Below, one piece after another: positions 1-9,534 of a DNA stretch of 64,000 nucleotides. The stretch comes from Gordonibacter sp034932485 (GTDB taxonomy: Bacteria; Actinomycetota; Coriobacteriia; Coriobacteriales; Eggerthellaceae): assembly GCA_034932485.1 (NCBI GenBank), contig JAYFOQ010000003.1, positions 1 to 64,000 on the forward strand. The letters are read 5' to 3'. The notes under the pieces are model-generated. The model was given only the letters and a program-made list of their open reading frames with translations, ran no database searches and was not told where the DNA came from. Each line of letters starts with the position of its first letter. The first letter of the stretch is position 1. The translations under genes were made by a program, and so were the position numbers.

Positions 1-2
1 GC

Positions 3-113
3 TACATGTCATGGTACAATGACGGCCGCCTCAAGACGTTCAAAAAGGACGGCAAGAAGGTAACCTGCGAGACCATAGACGGCCGTCGCAGAAGGCTCGG
101 GCTGGCTGCCTGA
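3..113 (+). CDS. C-terminal end of a transposase (partial, IS3-like)
   Basis: The window opens inside a reading frame that runs 36 codons to a TGA at 111-113. The peptide begins YMSWYNDGRLK, which resembles the Y-I-x-W-Y-N-x-x-R-I-K motif near the end of IS3/IS150-type DDE transposases. The rest is basic and ends GRRRRLGLAA. Everything upstream lies outside the window, so neither the catalytic residues nor the length can be checked. I could not identify a terminal inverted repeat after the stop. The family call rests on one short motif and is tentative. Confidence 0.5.
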   Translation, partial: YMSWYNDGRLKTFKKDGKKVTCETIDGRRRRLGLAA

Positions 114-419
114 GCAAGTCCAAGAATCCTGCCGCACCCCCTATCGGCGATTACTTGCCATTTCCCGGTCTTTTCTCTGACAGATTGGGAATTAACACGT
201 TGACACGCGAATCAGCCAGGGGTCCGACGATGATCTGGGTTACGAGACCGGTACTTCTTCTCAGACAACGTCATACTCGCTGTTTGTGCGCCTTGCTTAG
301 TGTTGGTCTGGTGATATGGGAATGCGCTGCTGCTTGTCTCCCGCTTTCGAAAGAAGAGGTAGAATACTATTCCTCATTATAACTAGACAAGAAATCGCCA
401 AAGTAGAGGGATTTTCCAC
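114..419. other. Intergenic region upstream of pcrA
   Basis: About 300 bases between the transposase fragment and the helicase gene. It should hold the right end of the insertion element and the pcrA promoter. A TTGACA-like hexamer lies near 199 but I see no well-spaced -10 partner. The short open frames here have no recognisable content. Confidence 0.4.
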
Positions 420-2774
420 ATGCCAATCGACATTGATACTCTTAATGGGCCGCAGCGCGAAGCGGTTGTTACCACTGATGGGCCGTTGCTTGTGTTGGCG
501 GGCGCAGGCTCAGGTAAGACGCGCGTTCTAACGTATCGTATTGCGAACTTGATCGAGAACTTAGGCGTTGCTCCTTGGGAAATTCTTGCCATCACCTTTA
601 CCAACAAGGCGGCCGCCGAAATGCGCGAACGTTTGAACGGCCTGGTGGGACCACGTAGTCGCGGCATGTGGGTATCTACATTTCATAGTATGTGCGTGCG
701 TATCTTGCGCTCCGATGCCGAGAAGCTCGGGTTCAGCAAGAATTTTACTATCTATGATGTGGACGACCAGAAGCGCTTATACAAAGAAATTATGGCCGAA
801 CTGGACATCGATCCTAAGCGCTTCCCGGTAAATGCGCTGATGAATCGCATTTCCACGGCAAAAAATGAGTTGGTGGTACCCGGCGATTTCGAGAAGCAAG
901 CAAGCGACCCGGTTGGGAAGGTGGCCACCCGGGTTTATACACGCTTACAGGAGCGCCTCAAGGCAGCCAATGCGTTCGACTTTGACGATCTGCTGCTGTA
1001 CTCGTTTCTCTTGTTGAAAAACCATGAGGACGTGCTGCATGCCTACCAACAGCGTTTTCGCTACATCATGGTGGACGAGTACCAGGACACCAACCATGCA
1101 CAGTATTCCATCACGGGTCTTCTGGCGGCAGCTCACCAGAACATTATGGTAGTGGGCGACGACGATCAATCCATCTACTCATGGCGTGGTGCCGACTTGC
1201 GCAACATTTTGGAATTTGAGCAAGACTACCCCTCGGCGCATACGGTAAAGCTGGAACAAAACTACCGCAGCGTGGGCAACGTGCTGGCGGCTGCAAATGC
1301 GGTTATTGCCAATAACCAGCATCGTAAGCAAAAGAAGCTGTTCACGGCTGCCGAGGACGGCGAGAAAATCAACGTTTATATGGCCTCCGACGAACGTGAC
1401 GAGGGCCGCTGGATTGCTGGCGAGATAGAGAAGCAGCGCGGCTCCGGCTTGTCATACAACCAAATGGCCGTATTCTACCGTACGAACGCACAAAGCCGCA
1501 TGCTGGAAGATATGCTGCTGCGTGCGGGCGTGCCCTACCGTATCGTGGGTGGCACCCGCTTTTTTGATCGCGCGGAAATTCGCGATGTTATGGCCTACTT
1601 GACGTTGGTGGTAAACCCTGCCGACGATATTGCTGCCAAGCGCGTTATTAACGTGCCTCGCCGGGGTGTGGGTAAAACCACAGTAGAACGCATCGAGCAG
1701 TTCGGCCGTGAGATGGATATGACGTTCATGGAGGCTGCCGAGCTGGCTATTGTCGACCCCGAACTGCGCGCGTCGGCTCGCAATGCTATTGCGGAGTTCG
1801 TGGGGTTAATCAAAGAAGCTCAAACCTATGGCGGTGAACTGCGGAAAATCATCGAGATGATCGTAGATAAAAGCAGACTTATCGCAGCGTTGCAGGCGGA
1901 AAATACCGACGAGGCTCGCGGTCGTATCGAGAACATCCAGGAATTCATGAGTGTAGTTGACGAGTTTGTTGACACGCATGATGATGAGGATGCTACGTAT
2001 GCGGCACCGACAGCAGAAGACCAGTCGGTAGCCGACAATGCCGAGAAGCCCGCAGTACGTGTGCTGCGTGGCGATTCACTTGCCGACTTTATTGAATGGG
2101 TGCGCCTTCGTACCGATCTCGACACGGTTACCGAAGACGGTCATGCAGTTACGCTTATGACGGTGCATTCCTCGAAAGGCCTTGAATTTGATTGTGTGTT
2201 CGTCGGTGGTATGGAGGAGACGCTGTTTCCTCACATGAATAGCGTGGGTGATGCGGCAGGTATCGAAGAAGAACGCCGGCTTGCCTATGTAGCCATTACT
2301 CGCGCGCGCAAGCGTCTGTTCCTAACGTGTGCCTCGCAGCGCCAGATATTTGGCCAGACATCGGCGAACCCAACGTCGCGCTTCATTCAAGAGATACCTG
2401 CTGAGTTGCGCCAAAGTTCAGGGGTGGGTTCTGCGGGCTTTAGCGGTACGGGTTGGGAAAAGCGTGGTAGTCGTCGCGGCATAGCCGGTTCGGGCACTGA
2501 GGCGGGAGAGGGGCGCGTGTTTGGGCGCTCAAGCGCTTCTGGTCCCACTGGTCGCAGCGATCGTCGTGCTGAGGCTTATGTGCGCCCTAATGCTGGCAAG
2601 AAAGAAGCTGCGAAGATGACGTTCGCCTTAGGCGATTCGGTGGATCATAAGACGTTCGGTCGTGGTAAGGTAACCAAGGTTGATGGCGACACCCTTTTTG
2701 TGAAGTTTGCCAAGACGGGCCAAACTAAAAAGCTCCTCAAGGATTACGCCCCTATCGTGAAAATTAGTGGATAG
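420..2774 (+). CDS. pcrA: ATP-dependent DNA helicase PcrA/UvrD
   Basis: A 784-residue superfamily 1A helicase that unwinds DNA 3'-5' in repair and rolling-circle replication. Visible motifs in order: Q-motif LNGPQREAV near residue 8, Walker A AGAGSGKTR near 27-36, motif Ia TFTNKAA, Walker B VDEYQDTN, GDDDQSIYSWRG (motif III), QNYRS (motif IV), TVHSSKGLEFD (motif V) and YVAITRAR (motif VI). The C-terminal 55 residues form the Tudor-like tail typical of PcrA (DSVDHKTFGRGKV), preceded by a Gly/Ser/Arg-rich linker. Length is slightly above that of Bacillus PcrA. The ribosome-binding site before the ATG is weak, but the protein starts at the usual place. It stands alone as a monocistronic gene. 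Confidence 0.95.
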   Translation: MPIDIDTLNGPQREAVVTTDGPLLVLAGAGSGKTRVLTYRIANLIENLGVAPWEILAITFTNKAAAEMRERLNGLVGPRSRGMWVSTFHSMCVRILRSDAEKLGFSKNFTIYDVDDQKRLYKEIMAELDIDPKRFPVNALMNRISTAKNELVVPGDFEKQASDPVGKVATRVYTRLQERLKAANAFDFDDLLLYSFLLLKNHEDVLHAYQQRFRYIMVDEYQDTNHAQYSITGLLAAAHQNIMVVGDDDQSIYSWRGADLRNILEFEQDYPSAHTVKLEQNYRSVGNVLAAANAVIANNQHRKQKKLFTAAEDGEKINVYMASDERDEGRWIAGEIEKQRGSGLSYNQMAVFYRTNAQSRMLEDMLLRAGVPYRIVGGTRFFDRAEIRDVMAYLTLVVNPADDIAAKRVINVPRRGVGKTTVERIEQFGREMDMTFMEAAELAIVDPELRASARNAIAEFVGLIKEAQTYGGELRKIIEMIVDKSRLIAALQAENTDEARGRIENIQEFMSVVDEFVDTHDDEDATYAAPTAEDQSVADNAEKPAVRVLRGDSLADFIEWVRLRTDLDTVTEDGHAVTLMTVHSSKGLEFDCVFVGGMEETLFPHMNSVGDAAGIEEERRLAYVAITRARKRLFLTCASQRQIFGQTSANPTSRFIQEIPAELRQSSGVGSAGFSGTGWEKRGSRRGIAGSGTEAGEGRVFGRSSASGPTGRSDRRAEAYVRPNAGKKEAAKMTFALGDSVDHKTFGRGKVTKVDGDTLFVKFAKTGQTKKLLKDYAPIVKISG

Positions 2775-3005
2775 GGTAGCGTAGCGCTGACGGCATCTCA
2801 AGCACGCAGGAATTGTTCAATTTGCGTGAAAATACGGTGTGAAAGGTAAATTGATTTTCGTTTATTACGCGTCCTGCTTCCCTTTTTCGCCGACGCTCTT
2901 GCGCATGCGCGATTTTTCCCGCATGATAGACAATCAAGCGACGCAAGGTCGCGGCCTACCTGCAGTGTTGTGTTGCTTGCTGCACAAACGAAGGAAAGAG
3001 GTACC

Positions 3006-3860
3006 ATGAAGATCGTGACCGATTCATCCGTTATGTTCTCAATTGAGGAGGGGGCACGACGGGGTCTGACGGTTCTTCCATTGACGGTTTCTATTGAGGG
3101 GGAAACCTACCTCGAGTACGAAGACATTTCGTCTGAAGACTTTTTGGCGCGCGTACGCGCTGGTGCCCTGCCACAAAGCTCGTCGCCTCCTCCGGGGCTG
3201 ACGCTTGAAGCGTACGATACCGACGAAGAGATCGTTCATATTTCTATGGCGCACGGCCTTTCCGGAGCTTATGAGGTAGCATGCGGCCTCGTGAAGCAGG
3301 CTCGTCATCCCGAGCGGGTGCACGTGGTGAACTCTCAGACGCTTTGCATTCCGCAGCGGGCGCTTGCGTTTGCGGCGACGGCTGCGGTAGCGCAGGGTCG
3401 CAGCGCTGCGGAGGTTGTTGGTTTGCTGAAGCGAATGAGGGAGAGCGCTTGTTCTTATCTTATTCCAGAAGATTTTGATTATCTGCGTCGTGGTGGTCGC
3501 CTGACCCCACTTGCTGCAAAGTTTGCGCATATGATAAAGGCGTTTCCGCTTTTGGTGCAAACTGAGGACGGAACGCGTCTTGAGAAAAGAAAAATAGCGC
3601 GTTCGTTTATTAAGGCTGTCGAAACAATTGCATCCGATTTCGCCTCGTATGAGTCAGGCGAGGGGCGCTATATTAGCGTCAGTCATGCGGGAAACCTTGC
3701 GCAGGCAAGCATCGCGGCAAACTTTCTGTCGGGACGTTTTCCTGCTGCGCAGGTGGGTGTATTTGAGCTGGGACCTGCGTTTATTACGCAAGGCGGCCCC
3801 GGCTGTATTGCTGTTCAGTCTATCGATTTAAGGTTTTGCCCCGGTATCGTAATGGGATAA
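3006..3860 (+). CDS. DegV family protein (fatty-acid-binding, FakB-like)
   Basis: A 284-residue DegV-fold protein starting MKIVTDSSVMFS. The TDSS motif at residues 4-7 is the family signature. Members bind a fatty acid between two lobes, and in Firmicutes some act as FakB partners of the fatty acid kinase FakA. The motif SHGLSGAY seen in relatives appears here as MAHGLSGAYE near residue 80, followed by a DYLRRGGRL segment near 165, as is typical. The ATG at 3006 is chosen because it follows GAAGGAAAGAG and gives the canonical N-terminus; an upstream in-frame ATG at 2970 adds only 12 unconserved residues. No FakA gene is nearby, so the ligand and partner are unknown. Confidence 0.88.
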   Translation: MKIVTDSSVMFSIEEGARRGLTVLPLTVSIEGETYLEYEDISSEDFLARVRAGALPQSSSPPPGLTLEAYDTDEEIVHISMAHGLSGAYEVACGLVKQARHPERVHVVNSQTLCIPQRALAFAATAAVAQGRSAAEVVGLLKRMRESACSYLIPEDFDYLRRGGRLTPLAAKFAHMIKAFPLLVQTEDGTRLEKRKIARSFIKAVETIASDFASYESGEGRYISVSHAGNLAQASIAANFLSGRFPAAQVGVFELGPAFITQGGPGCIAVQSIDLRFCPGIVMG

Positions 3861-3882
3861 TAGATAATAGGTAGCATAGTTT

Positions 3883-3922
3883 CTGCGGCCGCTGTATGCC
3901 ATTAAGTATGCAGCGGCCGCAG
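3883..3922. terminator. Bidirectional hairpin between convergent genes
   Basis: A perfect 12-bp GC-rich inverted repeat (3883-3894 with 3911-3922, CTGCGGCCGCTG and its complement) with a 16-nt loop sits between the convergent DegV and LuxR genes. There is no clear T-run, so termination efficiency is uncertain. Confidence 0.6.
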
Positions 3923-3930
3923 TGCGTTGT

Positions 3931-5781
3931 TTACCAGGCGTCGCGAGCTTCTTCTACCATGCCCAAAAGTTCTTGCTGGTTATGAATATCCAGCTTTCGG
4001 TAGATATGACTGATGTGCGTTTTTGCGGTGCTCTTAGAAATGCATAGCTTGTCTTGTATGTACGCTGCGTTATGGCCTTTGGCTAGCAAGAACATAACTT
4101 CCGTTTCCCGTCTTGAAAGCAAATAGCGATCGGCGATAGTTTCGCATTGTGCGCGGAACCGTCCTCTTTCACGTGAGCGCTCGGCCTCTGAGAGAGTCGA
4201 GGGCTCCGCGAGGGGTGCTCGCGAGGCGGACGTGTCGCTGCGGAAGGGTCTGCTGTTCTCTGTTGTATTCGCGATAAAACTCGTCGTAGAGGGGGCTGAA
4301 TGCGCAGTGCCTTCGAACCCACAGAAGCTTTGCTCCCAGCCAATGGTTCCGGAAGTAGCATTTGTTATGGTTGGTGTAATTCCAGCGGTCTTTGTGGCTC
4401 GGTGAGGCAAGGGGGCACCTTCGTTTGAGTTCTCTTCTGCAGCGTCGTCGCCGACCATGCCTTTATGGAGATTTTCCCACCTAACTTGCTCGACTCGACG
4501 GTTGAATGATGCGATAGCAGGTTCCTCGCTTGAAGGCCTCGGCCCGACTGCACGTTTAATATCGCGAACACGGGGTAAAAGAGCGTAGGCTACTACCATT
4601 ACCAGCATAATGAGCACGGCACCACCTGCTTCGCCAAAGGGCGTGAGCGACCCAAGGAAGGTGGGGTCGACTATCGAGAGCGATCCGGCAAGAGATCCCA
4701 ATGCAAGACAGCCTCGACCAATGCCAAACAAGAAGATGGGAGATAGGCGAAATTCTTGCGACATCTCGCCGAAAAACATCCACATGAGCGCCTCAAAACA
4801 CATGTAGCCACTCAACAGAATAAGGGGAGGCAGGATGGAGTCTTGTAAAGCGAGGGCCGGCAAGAAGAGCAAGGTGATGGCAATGCAGGGTATAAGCGGT
4901 CTAAAGAGAAAATCCCAATGGCTTCGCTTGTCGATAGAAAAGACGGTTATTATCAGCAAAATGGTGGCAGCTCCCCCGGCAAACAGGGCCAACAATTGCG
5001 TGGTTAGATCCGACGATGGAAGAATGATCTGTGTCGATATGGAGCGTAGAGCACCCAAGGCGAAACCAAAGAGAAGTACGGGCAGTGCCAAGCGGATGGA
5101 GAAGGGTCCCTTTTTTACCGGGAGAGCCGTGAAAATAGGGATAGCGTGGCGTACTGCATAGCTTACAGGGGTTAGTCCCCAAAGAAGAGGCAACTCTAGT
5201 AAGGGAAGGCAGGCTGTTAAGATGCCCGAAAAAGGCGTGGGAATAACATGTAGCACAAATGAATAGATGGCTACGGCGATAACAATAGCTACAGAGGTGT
5301 TTATCACGATAGTGGCGGTGCTTGTTCGTGAGTAAGCTGTGCCCCAGAAAAGCAGCAACAGGGCTGAACCCACGCCGGTTGAAATACCCGAGAATACGGT
5401 AACAGCTATGCCTAAAGCGCCGGGAGCTCCCGCGGCAAATACAGCAAACGTTCCAAGGGAGGTAACTAAACAGGAGGCGAGCAGCACACGCTTTGCGGTA
5501 TAAAACTCGAGAAATTTTTGATCGGTTATTCCTGCTATCAAAAGCGATAACCCGAACGTGACAATAGAAATGAGAAACACGAATGAAATCATGGGTGTAG
5601 GACTGTTGATGAGAAAATCCGGTGATGGAATATTGAAGATAGAGGTTGTCCCAAACATGGCAGTATATATCCATGCCTGATGTATACCAAACCCTAGTGA
5701 GAGCGTACTGAGCTCTCCTTGGGTACCCATACCCTGATCGTCATCGACCACAATACTGATGCGCGGAAACGTAAGAGCCAT
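3931..5781 (-). CDS. Membrane-embedded LuxR-family transcriptional regulator
   Basis: A 616-residue one-component regulator. Residues up to about 405 form roughly twelve hydrophobic segments, MFS-like in spacing. A polar, acidic linker covers about 405-550, and a LuxR/GerE helix-turn-helix lies near 555-612 (LSRRETEVMFLLAKGHN, then STAKTHISHIYRKL). No phosphoacceptor domain is present, so the membrane part is the likely sensor of a small molecule. Proteins with this layout are numerous in Eggerthellaceae and usually sit beside the transporter or oxidoreductase they control. Here an 813-bp gap separates it from the divergent AAHS-like carrier at 6595, its most likely target. The start is uncertain; an internal Met at residue 17 is a good alternative. 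Confidence 0.85.
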   Translation of the reverse strand: MALTFPRISIVVDDDQGMGTQGELSTLSLGFGIHQAWIYTAMFGTTSIFNIPSPDFLINSPTPMISFVFLISIVTFGLSLLIAGITDQKFLEFYTAKRVLLASCLVTSLGTFAVFAAGAPGALGIAVTVFSGISTGVGSALLLLFWGTAYSRTSTATIVINTSVAIVIAVAIYSFVLHVIPTPFSGILTACLPLLELPLLWGLTPVSYAVRHAIPIFTALPVKKGPFSIRLALPVLLFGFALGALRSISTQIILPSSDLTTQLLALFAGGAATILLIITVFSIDKRSHWDFLFRPLIPCIAITLLFLPALALQDSILPPLILLSGYMCFEALMWMFFGEMSQEFRLSPIFLFGIGRGCLALGSLAGSLSIVDPTFLGSLTPFGEAGGAVLIMLVMVVAYALLPRVRDIKRAVGPRPSSEEPAIASFNRRVEQVRWENLHKGMVGDDAAEENSNEGAPLPHRATKTAGITPTITNATSGTIGWEQSFCGFEGTAHSAPSTTSFIANTTENSRPFRSDTSASRAPLAEPSTLSEAERSRERGRFRAQCETIADRYLLSRRETEVMFLLAKGHNAAYIQDKLCISKSTAKTHISHIYRKLDIHNQQELLGMVEEARDAW

Positions 5782-6594
5782 GAGCAGAACCTCGCTTTTC
5801 CCCCGATTGTGAGGCTTTTATACCCCAAGCGATTTCCCCAACAAGTGACTGCGGCACTGCGTGCTATCGATCGTGAAGGTCTGTTTTTGTACTAAGGAAG
5901 CAGACCTTATCTTGAACGTATGTAACTTTTCCTTAATTTGAAACCATACCGGGTGGGCCGGTTCTGGTCAAGGAGAATTGGTTTATTTTCACTTCGAATA
6001 CGTGCATCAGAGAAATTGAAATAACCTTATTTATCTGGTGTTATAATATTGATACTTCAATAGGGATGACGAAAATCATCCCCTTAGGCCGATGGTTTTT
6101 GCTATGAACATTCAACGGGTCTCGGCCGTCCCGAGTTGTGGTTCTCTTTTTTAAAAAATCGATCTCGGAGATTGATGCCTGACTACTAAAGCGTCCCTTG
6201 GAGACGATGACCGTCGAGCGGGTATTCCGTACTCTTCGAATTGCGCGTTTCTTGTGCGGTGTAGCTTGTCTTAAAGCAATCTTCGTGCGAGGGACGAGAG
6301 GGATTGACGGAAAAGAATCAAGAAAGGAGGAAGGAGCGCGGTCGTTTCTTCCGACTGCAGCACGGTTTTCGGAGCAGGTTTGCGGAAGACGTTCAGGGGC
6401 GGCTTTCGAAACTATGGAAGCTTCGGTTATTTCTGCAATACTGAAGCGTCTGTAATTTCCTAGAACTACCGTGCGGTCTTCGGTCTTGCTACTGCGCAGA
6501 GGGGAAGCAAAACCAAAGTAGATTGGTAAGCAGTTCAGTTCGCACAATTGAAGCTTGCTTCCAATGACACGAGTTTACCCTGAAGGGGGGACTG
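5782..6594. promoter_or_regulatory. Long divergent intergenic region between LuxR regulator and MFS gene
   Basis: An 813-bp region that must carry promoters for both divergent genes. Two inverted repeats stand out. One is AAGGTCTG/CAGACCTT at 5876-5883 and 5901-5908, close to the luxR start. The other is GGGATGA/TCATCCC at 6063-6069 and 6076-6082, which follows an AT-rich TTATAATATTGATA stretch. Either could be a regulator site or a small hairpin. Frames here (for example 6041-6547 on the minus strand) look non-coding. A long leader RNA for the carrier gene is possible. Confidence 0.45.
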
Positions 6595-8289
6595 ATGGAT
6601 AAAAAAGAGTTCACGGTCTCAGAGGTTATCGACAAAATAGGCATTAGTTCGCATACGTGGGTGGTATTCATCCTTCTCGCGTTCGCCATGATATTCGACG
6701 GTTATGACTTCATGATTGTCAATTCAACCAATTTGTTCGTGGCCCATACGTTTTGGCCCGACAATGGAAACCCAGGCGCTCTCATGGGTTCGTTGACTAC
6801 ATGGGGCCTGCTCGGTATGGTTATCGGTGGTGCTGTCGGTGGTATTATGTCCGACAAAATTGGTCGTAAAAAGACACTTATTGCTGCTGTTATGTTCTAC
6901 GGCTTGTTTACCCTGCCGCAGGCTTTCGCTAATGATCTTGCGTTCTTTGCAGCATTCCGTTTAATTGCTGGTTTTGGCGTTGGTTCGTGTATTCCTGTAG
7001 TAACGACGGTGTTTTCGGAGAGCATGCCGTCCAAGCAACGTGGTGTGTTCGTAACGTTCGGCATGGCATTCATGGTTGTGGGCTGGGTATTGGCTGGTCT
7101 TATTGCTAATCCTATCTGTAACGCAGCTACTCCGCTTCTTGGCGAGTTTACCAATCAGGTCAACTACGTTACAGCTGACGGTGGCACAGCAACTATGTTT
7201 GCGAACTGGCGTCTTTGCTACCTAATTGGCGGCATTCCGCTGATCTACGGTATTGTGCTTATTTTCACCATGCACGAGACACCCCATTGGTATGCCAATT
7301 CTGGTAACAAGGCTATGGCATGCAAGCGTCTTACGCAGATCGAGCAAGCTACGCGTCACACGTCGCATGAGTACGATCCTGCACTTCTTATCGTGCCACC
7401 AAAGCCTGCCAAGACTGGTCCCACGGTACTGTTCTCAAGTAAATTCATCGTGGCTACCTGTGCTATTTGGTCTGCTTACTTCGTTGGTCAATTCTGTGTG
7501 TATGGCATGAATGCTTGGATTCCCTCGTGGTTCGTGGGTCTTGGCTATTCTCAAGCCGACAGCGTAGCGCTTCAAACGTGGAACAACGTGGCTGCTATCG
7601 CCTCGAATATTACGGTTGGCTTCGTGTCTGACAAGGTGGGTCGCAAGCGCAACCTGGCTGGTTCGTGGCTATTCTGCATCGTGGCTATTATCCTGTGTTC
7701 TCTCTTTGTCGTTCCGAATAACATGGGAATCTGCATTGCGCTCATGCTGCTGTTCGGCTTCGCTCTGAATTACGCTATTACGGCAGTACAACCGTTGATG
7801 CCGGAAAGCTATCCTACGGCTATCCGCAATACCGGTACGTCATGGTGTCAGGCATTTGCTCGTTTTGGTGGTTCTGCCTCGTCAATCGTGCTAGGTGGCA
7901 TTGCTGGCATGGCGCTCTTCCAGACTGCTGCGGGCGCTCCTAATTGGAGTATGGTTGTGCTCGTGCTTATCGTTCCTTTCGCACTTGGGTTTATTTGTAC
8001 GGTACTGTTCGTGAAGGAGACGGCTGGTAAGAGTATGGATCAGCTTGCGGCCGAAGAGGAGAAGCTTAATGCCTCTGAGGAAGATGGCAACATGCGGCTT
8101 ATTATTATGCTGGTGATTGTGGCTATTCTTGCTATTCTTTGTATCGTATGCCCGCTGGTTGTTCCCAGCTGGTCGAAACAGCCCTACGCATTGCCACTTA
8201 TGGCAGTGGGCTTGCTGCTTCCCTTCTTGTACTTCTTCATCTTCGGTGGCGCTCAGCTGGCGAAGAGAAAAGCTGCCAAGGGCAAGTAA
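6595..8289 (+). CDS. MFS transporter, aromatic acid:H+ symporter-like
   Basis: A 564-residue major facilitator protein with a strong ribosome-binding site (GAAGGGGGGAC) before the ATG. The motif FDGYDFMIVN in the first helix is characteristic of the AAHS and related families that carry benzoate-type acids. The loop 2-3 signature appears as GGIMSDKIGRKKT and recurs as GFVSDKVGRKRN in the second half, confirming two six-helix halves. Unusually, two further hydrophobic segments follow the standard twelve (about residues 500-555) after a short acidic stretch. The divergent LuxR-type sensor suggests inducible uptake. The substrate cannot be read from sequence; an organic or aromatic acid is the best guess. 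Confidence 0.85.
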   Translation: MDKKEFTVSEVIDKIGISSHTWVVFILLAFAMIFDGYDFMIVNSTNLFVAHTFWPDNGNPGALMGSLTTWGLLGMVIGGAVGGIMSDKIGRKKTLIAAVMFYGLFTLPQAFANDLAFFAAFRLIAGFGVGSCIPVVTTVFSESMPSKQRGVFVTFGMAFMVVGWVLAGLIANPICNAATPLLGEFTNQVNYVTADGGTATMFANWRLCYLIGGIPLIYGIVLIFTMHETPHWYANSGNKAMACKRLTQIEQATRHTSHEYDPALLIVPPKPAKTGPTVLFSSKFIVATCAIWSAYFVGQFCVYGMNAWIPSWFVGLGYSQADSVALQTWNNVAAIASNITVGFVSDKVGRKRNLAGSWLFCIVAIILCSLFVVPNNMGICIALMLLFGFALNYAITAVQPLMPESYPTAIRNTGTSWCQAFARFGGSASSIVLGGIAGMALFQTAAGAPNWSMVVLVLIVPFALGFICTVLFVKETAGKSMDQLAAEEEKLNASEEDGNMRLIIMLVIVAILAILCIVCPLVVPSWSKQPYALPLMAVGLLLPFLYFFIFGGAQLAKRKAAKGK

Positions 8290-8346
8290 ACAACCCTAAC
8301 ACTTCAGCGTGGGTGCTGTCCGAAAAGCAAGGCAGCTCCACTCATA

Positions 8347-8391
8347 GGACAAAAAGAAACTCCCTGGTATGCGGGGAGTTTCTTTTTGTCC
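8347..8391. terminator. Bidirectional intrinsic terminator
   Basis: A perfect 18-bp stem (8347-8364 with 8374-8391) and a 9-nt loop. The stem carries A-rich and T-rich flanks (GACAAAAAGAAACTCCC and its complement), so it has a T-tract in both directions. It separates the convergent MFS gene and the gene at 8554-9156. Confidence 0.9.
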
Positions 8392-8553
8392 TCAGTCTAT
8401 AAGCCGGACATATACCTGGGTGCCAACTTTGCCGCGAAGCTGATCTAGGGGGCAGCGGGTATGTTGCTTACGCGTGCTGCTTATCGTAGGGGGTTCTAGC
8501 GTCTTAAAAGTTCGCTCACAGGGCCTGGAGCCGTCCTGTGAGCGAGTCGTGCT

Positions 8554-9156
8554 CTACTGTGCGTTGATAGTTACCTTTTCTTCAAGAGAAGGTAAATCCT
8601 CATAAGCAATACCCTTGTCAGCTATGAGCCACTTTTTTGCTTTCTGCAACTTTGAAGCGTTTTCGTCTCGAAGGCCTTCGCTCAAGCCAAGGTATTCCTC
8701 TTTGATTCCCATGGCGATGACTGCGGCAGTAGCAATGCGTAGTTTTGCTACATCTTTAACCTTAATTTCGTAACACTCACCTCGGTTTTTGAAGTCAACA
8801 AGCTGTACGTGGGCATCTTTGTGCAAGTCTTCTTCATTGACGAAGTCGAAAGGCGGGTTACGTAAGCTACCATCTATCTGCCATTTCATCCCATTTACAT
8901 AGTAATGTTTGAAAAGGTGCAGAGTATGAAAAACATATTCCCATCGTTCTAACTTTAAGTAATAGGTTAATGCTTTTGCATCGGGCTTGATGCAGCCCAT
9001 TTCGCCACCCATGCGACCAAATATGATTACTTTGTCACGCTCTTTTGACCACGTGCTCTTGATGCTAAGAAACGTTTCTCCATCCGCATACCAGACATCA
9101 AAGTCTTCGTGGCGTGCTAGGGCATCTTTCGGAAAGTATACTCGGTTGTTCTTCAT
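8554..9156 (-). CDS. Hypothetical protein, possibly LURP-one/Tubby-like fold
   Basis: A 200-residue soluble protein that I do not firmly recognise. It starts MKNNRVYFPKDALARHEDF, with no signal peptide or membrane segment. A basic Trp-rich middle part alternates short hydrophobic strands (GMKWQIDGSLR, then CYEIKVKDVAKL). It is followed by a hydrophobic helix (RIATAAVIAMGI) and a charged helical tail. Strands ending in a buried helix resemble the LURP-one/scramblase fold, but this is a pattern impression only. AGGAGA lies just before the ATG. It is transcribed alone, with terminators on its 3' side, so context gives no function. Confidence 0.6.
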   Translation of the reverse strand: MKNNRVYFPKDALARHEDFDVWYADGETFLSIKSTWSKERDKVIIFGRMGGEMGCIKPDAKALTYYLKLERWEYVFHTLHLFKHYYVNGMKWQIDGSLRNPPFDFVNEEDLHKDAHVQLVDFKNRGECYEIKVKDVAKLRIATAAVIAMGIKEEYLGLSEGLRDENASKLQKAKKWLIADKGIAYEDLPSLEEKVTINAQ

Positions 9157-9534
9157 GATGGTTCTCCTATAAAAGGGTGTTTTGCACGAATACGAGCATA
9201 TTTTTGTACGAGAAGATTATAACATTCGGGCGCTAGAATCCTAAAGTTGAACGAATTGTAAATGAGGCATATGAACAGGTGTTTTACTCTTTAACAACCC
9301 TGGAGTAGGACGAAAATCAACCCTGTAGGACGATAGGTTGACGAGCAAAATTGTCCTTGTGATTCGATGTCTCCTCCGTGCGGGTCTCTAAGCTAGAGTC
9401 TGTCAGCTTCTAGTGGTGCTTTCGATATGCGGGACCCACTAAGTATATGACATACCGCGAGAGGGTCGGGGCGAAGTTGTTGAGAAACGAGCGACTGTCG
9501 CAATCGACCGAGGATTTGAATGGAGGCCCCCTTT
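9157..9534. promoter_or_regulatory. Intergenic region with an imperfect direct repeat
   Basis: Divergent region between the unknown gene at 8554-9156 and the zinc-ribbon gene. It contains an imperfect direct repeat, CAACCCTGGAGTAGGACGA at 9295-9313 and CAACCCTGTAGGACGA at 9318-9333, in phase with about two helical turns. Such tandem sites often bind a regulator. A TTGACG hexamer follows at about 9339 but the -10 is unclear. Confidence 0.4.

Noticed and set aside
6041..6547. 168-residue open frame on the minus strand in the luxR-MFS gap
   Set aside because: No ribosome-binding site, no recognisable domain, and a Ser/Arg/Thr-rich composition typical of chance frames.
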